Shown piece after piece: positions 54,901-64,000 of a stretch of 64,000 bases of DNA (its first letter is position 1; the number at the start of each line of letters is the position of its first letter). Origin of the DNA: Onthophagus taurus (lineage: Eukaryota > Arthropoda > Insecta > Coleoptera > Scarabaeidae); the NCBI RefSeq assembly GCF_036711975.1, contig NC_091976.1, forward strand, positions 2,170,001 through 2,234,000, read 5' to 3'. Both the position numbers and the translations under genes were made by a program. Below the pieces are notes generated by a model. That model was not told the origin of the DNA. It made no database searches and worked only from the letters and a program-made list of their open reading frames with translations.

Positions 54901-57628
54901 GTCTACTTTTTCATATTCTTTTAGAGCTTTCAAAAAGCACAAGTCTTGGTTAGGTGCTTTAATTGCCACTGTGCATTCGAGCCAAGGTTTAGTATACAAG
55001 GTGACGATAAATAAGCAAACATCTTGTAGAGCATTTTTGTCCTTTGCAGTAATTTTAAGTTGCGATTGAAGCAAACATATTTTTATAGAATAGATCGCTC
55101 TCGCCATTCATCGCGCTTGATGCAAAGCTCCGGGGGCCTGAGTTTTAGTTTATTCTCTGTATCTCCTCCTAAGAACACAACGCATAGTTCAACCAATTCG
55201 CGGTAATCGTCTCTAATAAAAGGTTTTTCCAGGTTTTTCAGTCTTATAAAAAGTTAACAAATATGTAATGTTTGTCTCAGCAATATGTGCTTTAACGAAA
55301 TTCAGAGGTGGCTCAATGTTATCGATGTTAATATTTTTCCAATTATCTCTTAACTTTTTGAAAATTGGAATATCTGGGCTACTTGTAATATGCTTTACCT
55401 TGGTTTCAAAAACAGCTTTAAGGACCAACTCATAAATATGATGACGACAAGCAAAATAGCACAAGCTCCTCTGAAATGGCCAGTATTTGAAGCTGTTGTA
55501 TCGCAACACATTATCTGTACTTTATCATGGAGGTTCCAGTCAAAGAGTGCAGTTGAAATGGCTTTAGCTTGATGTTTTCCAGAAGAACTCTCTAATTTTG
55601 GTACTGCAAGAAGCTGTTCTCTATCGTCAAATGAAGCAATAATTGGCAAGCGTTCTTCTTTTGAACTTCATACATCCAATCCAGGTAATAGTTTTCCATC
55701 CCAATGGACTGTGACTACGTCAGGCAAATTATTCTGGAAGTCAGTTTTTATTGCTTCTGCCCTGGATTTTCTCGCCTGAGTACGAATTCGCTGAATCGAG
55801 GATTTGTTAATAGGGAAATCATCGCTGTTCAGACCAAGCGCTTCTACAACCGCATGGAGAGTGTAAACTGAGTCCCTTATGCTTAATTGGTATCGATCTA
55901 AAGCTGCTACCAGTTTAGGAGTTATGAAACTTTTCGTGCCTCTTTTAGAACTTTTTTTAGGGCAAGGAATCTGAGTACTAAGTTCAGAGTTCGAAATCTG
56001 TTCCTCATCCGAATTCTCATGACATTCCAAGCTATCTATCGAAGAAGTAGATGCAACAGCCAATAACTTTCTTTGTTTTACCTTTCTTTCCTCTTCTTTC
56101 AATTGTCTTTGCCTAACTCGTCCTTCTTTCTCCGCCAATTTTTTGTCAATTCCACCTAAGCATCCCGGCCGACCTGGCTCTCTCTGTTTCCTTAAAAATT
56201 CTTTGTCTTTCTTTATTTTCATTCTGTCGAAGGCATCAGCATGTGCAATATCAAATAAGTTATCAAGGTCTTTTACAAAATTATTTTCACGGTTTTTGAA
56301 CGTCACCTGAGTTTTCTTACAGTTTTTTTGCAGCTCCCTCCAAACATGATATAAATGAACAAGTTTCTTCACGCAGTTAGGAAATGCCTTCGTAGGAATT
56401 CTGGCTTTTTCCCAAAATATAATGCACTCTCTTATAACAAGATTCGCACTTTCACTAACAGTCAGTCAAGCTGACTTCACGAATATTGTAAAATAAAACG
56501 GTGAGAACTTGTCGATTAGATGGTAATTTTGCACCATTTATCTGGTGGCTTGGCAGTCCGGTAAGGTAAATATTTTGTTTATCACTTCGTAATTCCACAG
56601 ACATCTTCACACAATAAACAACAACGCACTAATAATGTTAGAAATCACGTATGAAATGACAATTGAAACTCGCAGTAACAGGTCGCAGCGCTGCACCTAC
56701 GCAACATGTATGGACAAGTTAAAAACTCAAGTCGGCACGGGTTATCGTTTATAAATCGGGCTAATATTTATTTCTAGACTATATTAGGTCAATACGAAAG
56801 TTTTTAGAAGGTATGCGTAAAAATATATTGAAATTGAAATTTAAGGGACACCCTAGTATATATATTTTCAGCAGACCTGGCCGGATGAATACGAAATGAC
56901 CGAAATTTCTGGATGACAACTAGTACCTCGCACATCACGCGCGTCCTCTTGCTTCTTATCCTGTCATGCAGGCTTAAGCCTATAATAGTCCTTAGTGTTC
57001 TCATCTCTGTAGCTTTGACGACTTATTTGGTTGTTACTGTTTCGGGTCTTGTTTCGGCTGCGTATGTTAGCGGTGGTCTTACACAAGTTTTATAGATTCT
57101 TACTTTGCTTTTTACAGTCATGTGTTTGTTTTGCCATATAATGTCCCGTTGGTGTGGCTACGGCTATGGTTGCTTATGATTTTACTGCGCAGTCCTCTCC
57201 AAAACCAAATACAGCTCAAAGAACTTTACGAACTGCCTCCGCGAAATTTTTACCATTTTTATAGTGAATTTTCACTCTTTAAAATTGGAAGACCTTTCAT
57301 ATAGGTATTTAATAATTTGTTACCAAATTTTTAATAGGTGGGTAGTGTTAACGATGCAGTTTGTAATTTAAATTGGTTCGATTCGGATGTTTCAACACGT
57401 AAAGATGTTTTATTGTTGTTGTGTATGAGCCAACATACAGTCGCCATGGAAGTCCCATTGTTCGGCAAATTATCACATACCGCAGCAGCTAAGGTAGTTA
57501 TTGTATATAATTATTATATAACTGTTTTGTAATAATTGAGAGTACGAATGATATTTTTGAAGGAATACAAAATGGTTTATGGTTTCTGCAATTGGATTTT
57601 AACCGTAATGAAACAACGAATCGCTTAA
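51942..57628 (+). CDS. Odorant receptor (insect 7TM type), OR-A
   Basis: Six exons: 51942-52095, 52151-52706, 52763-52862, 52915-53004, 57338-57493 and 57563-57628 (TAA); 373 residues. The product is a seven-transmembrane insect odorant receptor: membrane segments include VIILIVINLVWGFYPLI, LIAIGAIILFGNI, IIHYGGFFIGYAMAYYVMF, ITLIMLFQIYFLGI and MYFLTLFFFHTI, and the conserved C-terminal exons end with the TM7-type YKMVYGFCNWILTVMKQ. Such receptors form odour-gated cation channels with Orco, with a cytoplasmic N-terminus. Exon lengths are identical to OR-B. The exon 3 donor CTG|GTTTGA is unusual but shared in position. Intron 4 has been swollen to 4.3 kb by transposons, which might impair splicing. 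No stop or frameshift is seen. Confidence 0.85.
53044..53352. mobile_element. 309-bp MITE with about 105-bp inverted repeats (intron 4 of OR-A)
   Basis: Outer ends TATACAAATGTTTGTTAAG and the complement of CTTAACGAACACTTTGTATA. The arms share TCCAAAAGTACTT and AAATTTGAAATGTGAATTTG inverted. TA at the tips suggests Tc1/mariner ancestry. Non-coding. Confidence 0.78.
53560..53905 (-). pseudogene. Mariner-like transposase fragment (intron 4 of OR-A)
   Basis: Minus strand reads ILSNEDYFH, SGYVNKPNYQIVGSENPKE, QTLHQQRVTVWSGF, a stop, and GGVIGPYFFENDD. This is the middle DDE region (normally SDEAHF.L.GYVN.QN...G and TVWCG...GGIIGPYFFE). Frame-broken; no inverted repeats found. Confidence 0.65.
54009..56855 (-). 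mobile_element. 2.85-kb DNA transposon with 8-bp target duplication (hAT-like)
   Basis: Inverted ends TAGGGTGTCCCTTA (54009) and its complement TAAGGGACACCCTA (ending 56855), flanked by GTATATAT on each side (54001-54008, 56856-56863). The interior holds a single minus-strand transposase. An 8-bp duplication and a TAGGG start fit hAT, but the protein is not a typical hAT transposase, so the superfamily is left open. Inserted in intron 4 of OR-A, antisense to it. Confidence 0.8.
54328..56372 (-). pseudogene. Transposase of the 2.85-kb element, broken
   Basis: Minus strand. N-terminal coiled, Lys/Glu-rich region (56372 onward, KIKKDKEFLRKQREPGRPG), then SKRGTKSFITPKLVAALDRY and VTVHWDGKLLPGLDV (first likely catalytic Asp). 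An in-frame TGA follows near 55666. Next come LPIIASFDDREQ, VQIMCCDTTASNTG (second Asp) and CYFACRHHIYELVLK, the last in another frame with an apparent small deletion. The C-terminal frame (55107-54328) contains a likely 86-bp intron (about 54612-54697) and ends NDTAERAVKLMQDFNGLI...EEEQKQFLLRCV. I have met related proteins as uncharacterised ORFs of arthropods but cannot name the family. Confidence 0.62.
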
Positions 57629-58599
57629 AATTTATTAATCTTATAAGATCTAAAGTACATATTTATGGTACAAATGTTAATAGTGGAAAATACCAAATAT
57701 GTAATAATTGAAATAGTAATTGTTATTTATTTGTTACATAGTATAACAATAAACACTATAAAGAGTTTCTAATCTATATACCATTATGTGCCTTATTTAT
57801 TGGACATTATGTCTCTACCTTATCATATGCAATTTTACAGAAACCACAATTGTTTGCTGCGAACATCAACTCGTTTTACGTCGATTTATGCGGATGATGA
57901 AGAGTGTTGTAAATTTTAATGTATCTAGACAACATGCGCGGTGTGGTGAGTTTGAATGTTTTGATATATTACGTTTTTGGCACACGTTCAGGAGAAGACT
58001 TTTATATTAGCGCAATAGATACATTTTGGAGAAATTCTCTACGACGAAATCGTGTTATTTCAGTGTTATTTCTTTTAGTGGTCTGCATAATCTTTCTATT
58101 ACAGCATGAGAAGAATTAATACATTAATATTGCCCTATTGATTGAATGCTTATGTACACTTCTATGTTTTAAGCGAAGTAGTTTTTGGATTAGCAAAAAC
58201 AAACATTTAATTCCATATTTATTTGACTTGCTTGGAACCTGTTGCCTACAGGTACATCTTTCTCGATGTCAACGACATCCTTGGAGTAAACATTCCAACG
58301 TATCCGTCTTAATTACTTGCTCCTATATTGTTTGAGATATTCTTTGGTATTTTTATGCTACATCTGGAAGGGAACATAGGCGTACGAGAATGGGGGAGAG
58401 GAAGTTATTAGGAAAAGGAAAATTTAGAGGAAAATAAATCAATGATGGAGTTATACAACGTTCAATTCCGGCGAAGAGAATTGGAGGCATTGGTGACGAT
58501 CCAGCAGAAATTCATTTTACACGCCATCAGCGTGAGATGATAGAGCGAAAGTGAGAGTGAGGAAGGGTATGATAGAAAGATATCCCCGGGATTGGCCGG
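57629..58599. other. Downstream of OR-A, no recognised gene
   Basis: An AATAAA near 57747 could serve OR-A. ORFs at 57786-58119 read membrane-like residues (FLLVVCIIFLLQHEKN) but match no OR exon of the neighbours. Nothing else supported. Confidence 0.4.
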
Positions 58600-59060
58600 G
58601 ATTTTTCCACAGTAGTTGCATCAGTTGTGGAAGATCTGGCCTAATTTGTTGAAGAAAAAAGCTTTCCGGTTAAGTGGAAACTGGCCGAAGTTGTCATGTT
58701 GCTGACAAGTAAGAAGAAAGATCTAGGGAGTCGAGATTCTGGGGGATAGTGCTTGACGAGCTTTTGGAGATGGATTTTGGTGTGGTTGATCTTGTTGCCT
58801 ATGCTGACGATATCGTGGTGTTGGGGATAGCCGTTCGGAGGTCGATAAATTGCGATCAGCTACCTTGGAAAGTTGAGTAAATGGGTGGATTTTAACAGGC
58901 TACAAATATCGAAAACCAAGACACAAATGATGTTTATAAAAGGCTGCATGCAGAGGAAGCCAACAAAATTCTGAAGCTGGATGAGGTAAGTGTGAGGTAT
59001 TGTGAGAGTGTGAATTACTTGGAAATTGTGATGGATGAAAAATTGTGTTTTGTAGCGCAA
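58600..59060 (+). pseudogene. R1-like LINE reverse transcriptase fragment
   Basis: Plus strand. GKWKLAEVVML, then FWGIVLDELLEMDFGVVDLVAYADDIVVLG (YADD active site), and VRYCESVNYLEIVMDEKL near 58995-59040. These blocks are those of R1-clade LINEs, which normally sit in 28S rDNA; no rDNA is present here. Short, frame-broken. Confidence 0.62.
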
Positions 59061-59175
59061 CCTTAAAATATAGAATCTATTAGATTTGATGAGAATCGAT
59101 ATGGGATGAGGATAGGTTAGAAAAGGATAGGGGTGATGTCCATGGGACCCAGAGTAGTGCGTTTTCAAAATGACA

Positions 59176-61620
59176 TCATGTTTTGAAATTCTCGTCTATC
59201 TGGGGGTTCACGGGGTGGGATGTAAGGTTGTTAAGAAACAAATATAGTGGTTTATGTGTGGTCTGAATTTGGTCATTTAAACATGTTAGATCTGGGTTCT
59301 TATATATAAACCTTCTAACTTCGTATCCTTCCAGGATTTCCATAAGGTAGCCCTTGTTAACATGATGCAATATTTTTGTGTTTTTATTTTCGTCGAATTC
59401 ATGGTTAAAGGTTATATGTTTACCAAAATTAGACTTGTGCTTTATTTTATGTTCTTTAATTCGTAGTTTGAGGGCTCTGCCTGTCTCCCCAATATAAGTG
59501 GCATGCCAAGTTTACATTTCAACTTATATACCCCATTGTTATCCAATTTGTTGTTGTTGTTGTTTCATGTGAGGTTGGTTAAACCACAGGTGGTATAACC
59601 AAAGCACTTGGGCCTCAACGGTCCCTTTGTACATCCTCACGGTTTTTACTTCGGCCATGTGTAGGTCTATTTGGAGGAGTGAAAGATGTTCGAAGATGGC
59701 ATCCGATCAGGCTGATACCGCTTCTCGCCTCGCCTTCAGCCGGGCTGGTACTCCAACGCCCAGCAATTTGAAGACGACCCCCAAGCCGGGCTGGTACTCC
59801 AACGCCCAGAAACTTGGGTGCATGGCTGAGTACCGCTCAAAGAGCGCAGACGCGCTTTCAACCCGTTTTTACGTTCACATCGTCCAACTACACATGTATC
59901 TGACGACAACCAGAGATGTTAGACTGGTTACCGGGACCGACGGCTTAACGTCCCCTCCGAAGGACGGGGAGGCGACTCGGCGTGTATTCACTGGGAATCG
60001 AACCCAGGACGCCGGCATGGTAGCCCGAGAGCTTACCACGGGGCCATTCGCCCCCCATCCAATTTGTTTATTCTTTCTTTGTTATTTATGAGTAGGCTGC
60101 CTATGGTCCTGTTGGGATTATCTGAAATCTGAATATCGTGCTGTTTCATAGTTTCCTTTATTTTGTTATTAATATTTCCTTGGTACCTAATGTATCTGTA
60201 GTTTTTGGTTTTCTGTGTCTGCTGAGTTTTTAGTTGGGTATTATTAAGTACCTCAAAGGTTTTGTTTATTCTGATATTTGTAGACAACTTTATCTATTAT
60301 GCTTCCTGGAAAGGCGTTATTTTTAGCGATATCTTTTATTATTTCAATCTCGCTGTTAAACTTTTCTTTACTCAAATTTGTATTAACTGTGTATGCAAAT
60401 GTATTAACTCATTTTGTGAGTTAAATTATGGAAGGAGTCGTATGGGATCGTAGTGTTAGTCTGAGTGGGTTTGCTATACACTTCGAATTGGATATTTTGG
60501 TTTGTTTTGTTTATTGTAAAATCAAGAAAATGTATTTTATTGTCGGCTTCAAGTTCTAGTGTGAATTGAATTTCTTTGTGTAGTGTGTTAATATACTGAT
60601 GTATACCGTCAATAACTTCTTTACTGTCCTAAAATATCGTCGACGTAGCGTTGCCATATCAAAATATTATTGACAAAAGGGGTTTTTTCATTCATTATGA
60701 AGTTATTTTCCATCTCATTTAAAAAGACATCAGCTAGTAACCCGCTCAAAGGTGAGCCCATGGGGAGTCCCTCCTCATAGGTGCATGTTTCATTTCAAAA
60801 ATTGCAAAAATTCTGTTGTAAGCAGATTTGGAAAAGGTTAAATATGTTTTTACTAGCGTTCTTATTTTCCATTTGTGAGTTGAGGATGTTTTCAATAATC
60901 GTTAAAGTCTGTCCAGTAGGAATGTTAGTGTGGAGGTTTACTACGTCAAAGGATAAAATGGCGTTTTTGACTGGTAGGTTGGTGTCTATTAATTTTTGAA
61001 TGATTTGTTTTCTATTTTTAATTGTATATTTGGGTTCAAAGGCTATATTATTTTTAAAGAATTGTACCAGAAATTTTGAAATGTTATATGTGCTGGCGTC
61101 AGTAGATGCTATTATGGGTCTTATTGGGTGGTTTATTTTATGTAATTTAATGAGGGAGTACAACCTGGGTGTTTTTGGGTTCATTGACATTATATTCCTA
61201 GTGTTAATACATATTATATTTTTTAAGTGTCTTTAACCTCATTGACAATTTTTTTAACATTTGAGTGACAATTATTAGTGGGATTTTTCAATATTTTTTT
61301 GTAATTATTATCTTTAAGAAATTTTTCTGTTTTATTACTAAGTTTTATTTAAAATTACTAAGTCCACGTTTTTATCTGCCTTAGTGAATATTAGGTGATT
61401 TTCTTTGATTTTTTCTTTTATTTATATCTTATAACTTTTACCTCTCTTCTTCTTTTTTTCTTGACCTTCTCTTCGTTGTTCTTGTTTTTCTTATTTGTGT
61501 CTTCCCATATTAGAATTTGTTGTAGATTTTTCCTTATTTTCTCTTCTTCCTTCATTCCCCTTGTTATAGCTTTTGAATTATTTCTTTTGTTAGTTGAATT
61601 ATTAACTTATTATAATTAAT
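59176..61620 (-). pseudogene. Penelope-like element with GIY-YIG endonuclease (PLE 2), interrupted by a SINE
   Basis: Minus strand. The N-terminal Lys-rich part is near 61600-61430; LIFTKADKNVDLVILNK near 61390; then the RT: MNPKTPRLYSLIKLHK, HPIRPIIASTDA, AILSFDVVNLHTNIP (motif A, 60950), EEGLPMGSPLSGLLADVFLN (60770), WQRYVDDIL (motif C, 60640) and KIHFLDFTINK. The endonuclease has NNGVYKLKC (59545-59519) and, after a frameshift, TYIGETGRALKLRIKEH (59495-59445), then KILHHVNKG. The order RT then GIY-YIG is typical of endonuclease-bearing Penelope elements. Stops near 61200 and 61350 and the frameshift make it inactive, but it is much better preserved than PLE 1. Confidence 0.8.
59553..60056 (-). 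mobile_element. tRNA-derived SINE inserted in PLE 2
   Basis: Minus strand. The head at the right end has RNA polymerase III boxes: A box TGGCCCCGTGG (60046-60036) and a perfect B box GGTTCGATTCC (60004-59994), spaced as in a tRNA. The 3' end is an (AAC)n tail at about 59553-59563. It is flanked by a 12-bp duplication ATCCAATTTGTT (59541-59552 and 60057-60068). The body holds a 26-bp direct repeat (GCCGGGCTGGTACTCCAACG) at about 59742 and 59783. The GC content is much higher than its surroundings. The 154-codon frame across it is incidental. Confidence 0.88.
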
Positions 61621-62149
61621 ATTAACCTTAACTTCCAGCCCTTATAACCATTTTCAAACATTTTTACTTTACATATAAAAAATAAGGGTAGTTCGCCCAT
61701 TTTCACCTTCTGGTATATGTGTGATACATCAAATGAAAGCTTATTAAAAATAAATATTAGTTTCAATTTACCAAATTTTGAGAGCACTTTTCGTTTTCGA
61801 AATATATGCAAAAATGTACTTCAACCCCTAAAACTCGGCTCAAGGGCTTTTACCGCACATATAAAAAAATATGTAAGCCTCATTTTGGTCCATTCTATCA
61901 AATTTCATCAAAATCGGCGTGCCACAGTTGTGTTACTTCCCTTGTTAGATGTATTTCAAATTGTTTATCCACTACCATTGCACAGAAAATAACATTTAAG
62001 TCTAAAAACTCTTACTCTTCTTATCATTGTACGTAATTACCACAAATTGACAGTACATTTACAATGATGTTACAAACAATAATAAAAAAATACATTAATC
62101 AATCATAGCAAATCGATATTATAGACCATTTGGGCGATTCACACAGCGG
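61621..62149. other. Intergenic before OR-B, nothing recognised
   Basis: AT-rich; no motif-bearing ORF. Confidence 0.45.
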
Positions 62150-62235
62150 GAGCGCATGCTGGCGTACTGAATGCGCTTCTGCGCATTAGTCTTAATTTAA
62201 ATATCAATGCGGGACAATAACATTATTTTTTCAGT
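62150..62235 (+). promoter_or_regulatory. Conserved upstream block and candidate initiator of OR-B
   Basis: GAGCGCATGCT, CGTACT, ATGCGCTTCTGCGCATTA, TTAATTTAAATATCAATG and TTTTCAGTATTTGTTTCGTG match the block before OR-A in order and spacing. TCAGT at 62231-62235 is the candidate initiator, 226 bp before the ATG. Confidence 0.45.
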
Positions 62236-62460
62236 ATTTGTTTCGTGCCGACTAGTTATTTGTATGTTCATTTCACATTTGTTAGTTATTAAACTTTTCA
62301 CTGAATTTAGACAAATTTTGAGCGAACAATAAAGTAAAATAGTAATCTTTCGTAATCCACGTTAATTTCTTAATTAAACGAATGGTGATTTTATTGTAGA
62401 TTTAATATTAATTTTAAAGTTTTCGATCAATTTCATTCTTTTGGAACAGTAGTGTTCAAA

Positions 62461-63866
62461 ATGGCGAAAACAAGCGGTTATTACCTTTTAGAAAAAAGTT
62501 TCAGCAAAGATTATGCATGGCCCACCTCCCACGGTTTGCGAAGATACGGAATAATAATTTTGATTGTTGTAAATGCAATTTGGATATTTTATCCCTTGAT
62601 AATAGAAGTTAAAGGTGAGTATTAGATGTTATATAATATAACGTTTTGATGTTATCTTTTCAATTATTTTAGATTATAAGACGAATTTTGCAAAATTACT
62701 GTTTAAATGGGAATTTATTGTACCGGGTACAGCAATTCTATTGGATAATATTCTAATATTACGAAATCCACGCGGTTTGATCGAAATGATTGATTTATTA
62801 AGTGATTTTAATCGATTCGGCATCCCCGAAAGAATGAAATTTATTGAAGAAAATATGAAAACTATTGTAAAAACGATTCATTACATAGCATGTTTTGTGG
62901 GATATGTTATATCATATTATACTATGTTAGAAAATGATTGTACCAATGTTATGAATACCAAAATTTGTTTTATTATGGAGTATTTCATTCCATATAAGGC
63001 GAAACAGTACGAAATTACATTAATAATGTTATTTCAAATATATGGTATAGCTATTACAAGAAATGTTATGTATTCCTCGTTGCTCTTATATGGCTATTCA
63101 TTTGAATTATTAACCGTACGAATAGAACACCTTAAAAGCATGATTGATAACATACATTTGACCAAAAATAGGAAACGTAATCTGAAGATTCTGCGGTGGA
63201 TTGCCTTATATCATCAAGATATATTCAGGTAATTTAACACAATAGTTACTTTGGTAATATACATGATATATTGTGGTTTTAGGTTGTTTAAATACGTTAA
63301 TAGTTTCTTTCTCAGATTTCTCGTGTCTACGAAAACTTGCATTTTAGTTAGTTTAACAATGTCTATTACTGAAATTGTTCTGGTTAGACAATTCATATGA
63401 TGATTTCAATTAATTAACTCTGTAATATTTTTAGAAAAAGAATTTAATAAGTTGCTGGTTATTTATTTCTAACTTTTTGGCGTTATTTTTCATCCATACA
63501 GTTGGTCAAAGATTTACCACAGCGGTATAAATTATATTTTTATATTAACATAGCATTTTCTTATTATTTTTAATAGGCGAGCAGTGTTGCTGATTCAGTG
63601 TACAATCTAAATTGGTTTGACTCCGATGTTTCAACACGAAAAGATTATGTAATATTGTTATGTATGAGCCAACATCCACTTACTTCGGAACTCCCATTGT
63701 TTGGTCAAATGTCACACACATCAGTAGCTAAGGTAATTGTTTACATTCACTAACGTAATGGTTTTAAAACAATAACTGAGATAATCATTGTTTTTTTAAG
63801 GAATACAAGGTGGCATATGTTTTCTATAATTGGATCGCAACTGCATTAAAACAAAAAATCGTTTGA
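62461..63866 (+). CDS. Odorant receptor (insect 7TM type), OR-B
   Basis: Six exons: 62461-62614, 62673-63228, 63283-63382, 63435-63524, 63577-63732 and 63801-63866 (TGA); 373 residues. Introns are 52-68 bp. The paralogue of OR-A at every exon: shared SGYYLLEKS/LGYYLLEKS start, GYVISYYTM-type third segment, EITLIMLFQIYG, FLALFFIHTVGQRF, LNWFDSDVSTRKD and the final YNWIATALKQ. The exon 3 donor is CTG|GTTAGA and the exon 4 donor GCG|GTATAA; both are weak but in the same place as in OR-A. It should function as an odour-tuning subunit with Orco in sensory neuron dendrites. No break seen, and no insertions in its introns. Confidence 0.88.
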
Positions 63867-63885
63867 AATTTATTAACAACTATAA

Positions 63886-64000
63886 TAGTTATTTATATTA
63901 CAAGTGGGCTAGAAATATAATTACTGTACGAGTGTGAAGAATTGCACGACGAGGTCGTAGACTGAGTCGTGTAATCACACGAGTACTGTAATTATGCTCT
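63886..64000. repeat. AGCCCAC palindromic repeat just after OR-B (cut by the window end)
   Basis: Starts AATAGTTATTTATATTACAA then GTGGGCTAGAAATATAAT and includes GCACGACGAGGTCGTAGACT and CACACGAGTACTGTAATTAT. Same family as 14330-14455 and 15795-15897. It begins only about 20 bp after the stop codon of OR-B, so it probably lies in its 3' UTR. Confidence 0.65.

Noticed and set aside
51942..57628. OR-A as a pseudogene because of the large intron
   Set aside because: All six exons are open, in phase and equal in length to OR-B; intron size alone is no evidence of inactivity.
57786..58119. A third odorant receptor exon downstream of OR-A
   Set aside because: Residues are membrane-like but match none of the six OR exons, and no suitable splice sites were found.
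60004..60036. A functional tRNA gene at the A and B boxes
   Set aside because: The boxes are good, but the acceptor stem does not close and the unit is part of a 504-bp SINE with target duplication.
59627..60091. 154-codon plus-strand ORF in GC-rich DNA
   Set aside because: It is antisense to the tRNA-derived SINE; the open frame follows from its high GC content.
61395..61619. Hydrophobic plus-strand ORF resembling a membrane protein
   Set aside because: It is the complement of the Lys/Glu-rich N-terminal part of PLE 2.

Overview
The window is AT-rich nuclear DNA of an insect. The best evidence is a pair of seven-transmembrane insect-type odorant receptor genes with six short exons each and very short introns. 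The dense mixture of LINEs, Penelope elements, a Crypton remnant and many DNA transposons fits a TE-rich genome. A beetle is my guess, but the sequence does not prove it.

Host genes. I can support four multi-exon genes, all on the + strand, as two paralogous pairs. Pair 1 is a MYND zinc-finger protein. Copy 1 runs off the left edge (2-9292) and copy 2 lies at 28890-34744. Each has a long basic first exon ending in a conserved helical region, a Gln/Asn-rich exon of exactly 641 bp, a 120-bp exon carrying most of a MYND finger, and a short last exon finishing the finger. Pair 2 is two odorant receptors, OR-A (51942-57628) and OR-B (62461-63866). Both encode 373 aa with identical exon lengths (154/556/100/90/156/66), and their upstream regions share a conserved block.

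Everything else is mobile DNA, much of it nested. Region by region: 2.57-5.94 kb, an intact 931-codon CR1-group LINE in intron 2 of MYND copy 1; 8.3-8.8 kb, a palindromic repeat family; 9.86-12.42 kb, a TTAA-flanked Kolobok-like transposon with a broken transposase; 13.2-15.9 kb, an LTR-like repeat and a decayed Penelope element with small inserts; 16-17 kb, a decayed Crypton-type tyrosine recombinase; 17.6-19.4 kb, a dispersed repeat whose partner is at 41.7-43.1 kb; 20.5-21.9 kb, two MITEs; 22.1-27.8 kb, LINE wrecks and a second LTR-like copy; 35.4-39.5 kb, foldback repeats and a Gypsy remnant; 40.6-51.4 kb, mostly LINE wrecks, including a LINE inserted in another LINE; 53.0-56.9 kb (intron 4 of OR-A), a MITE, a mariner fragment and a complete 2.85-kb DNA transposon with 8-bp target duplication; 58.6-61.6 kb, an R1-like fragment and a Penelope element with a GIY-YIG endonuclease, interrupted by a tRNA-derived SINE.

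The duplicated genes act as a clock. Insertions present in both MYND copies predate the duplication, and those in one copy postdate it. OR-B keeps compact introns while intron 4 of OR-A has grown from about 52 bp to 4.3 kb. All exon joins were read by eye from GT/AG sites, frame and paralogue agreement; none has transcript support here.
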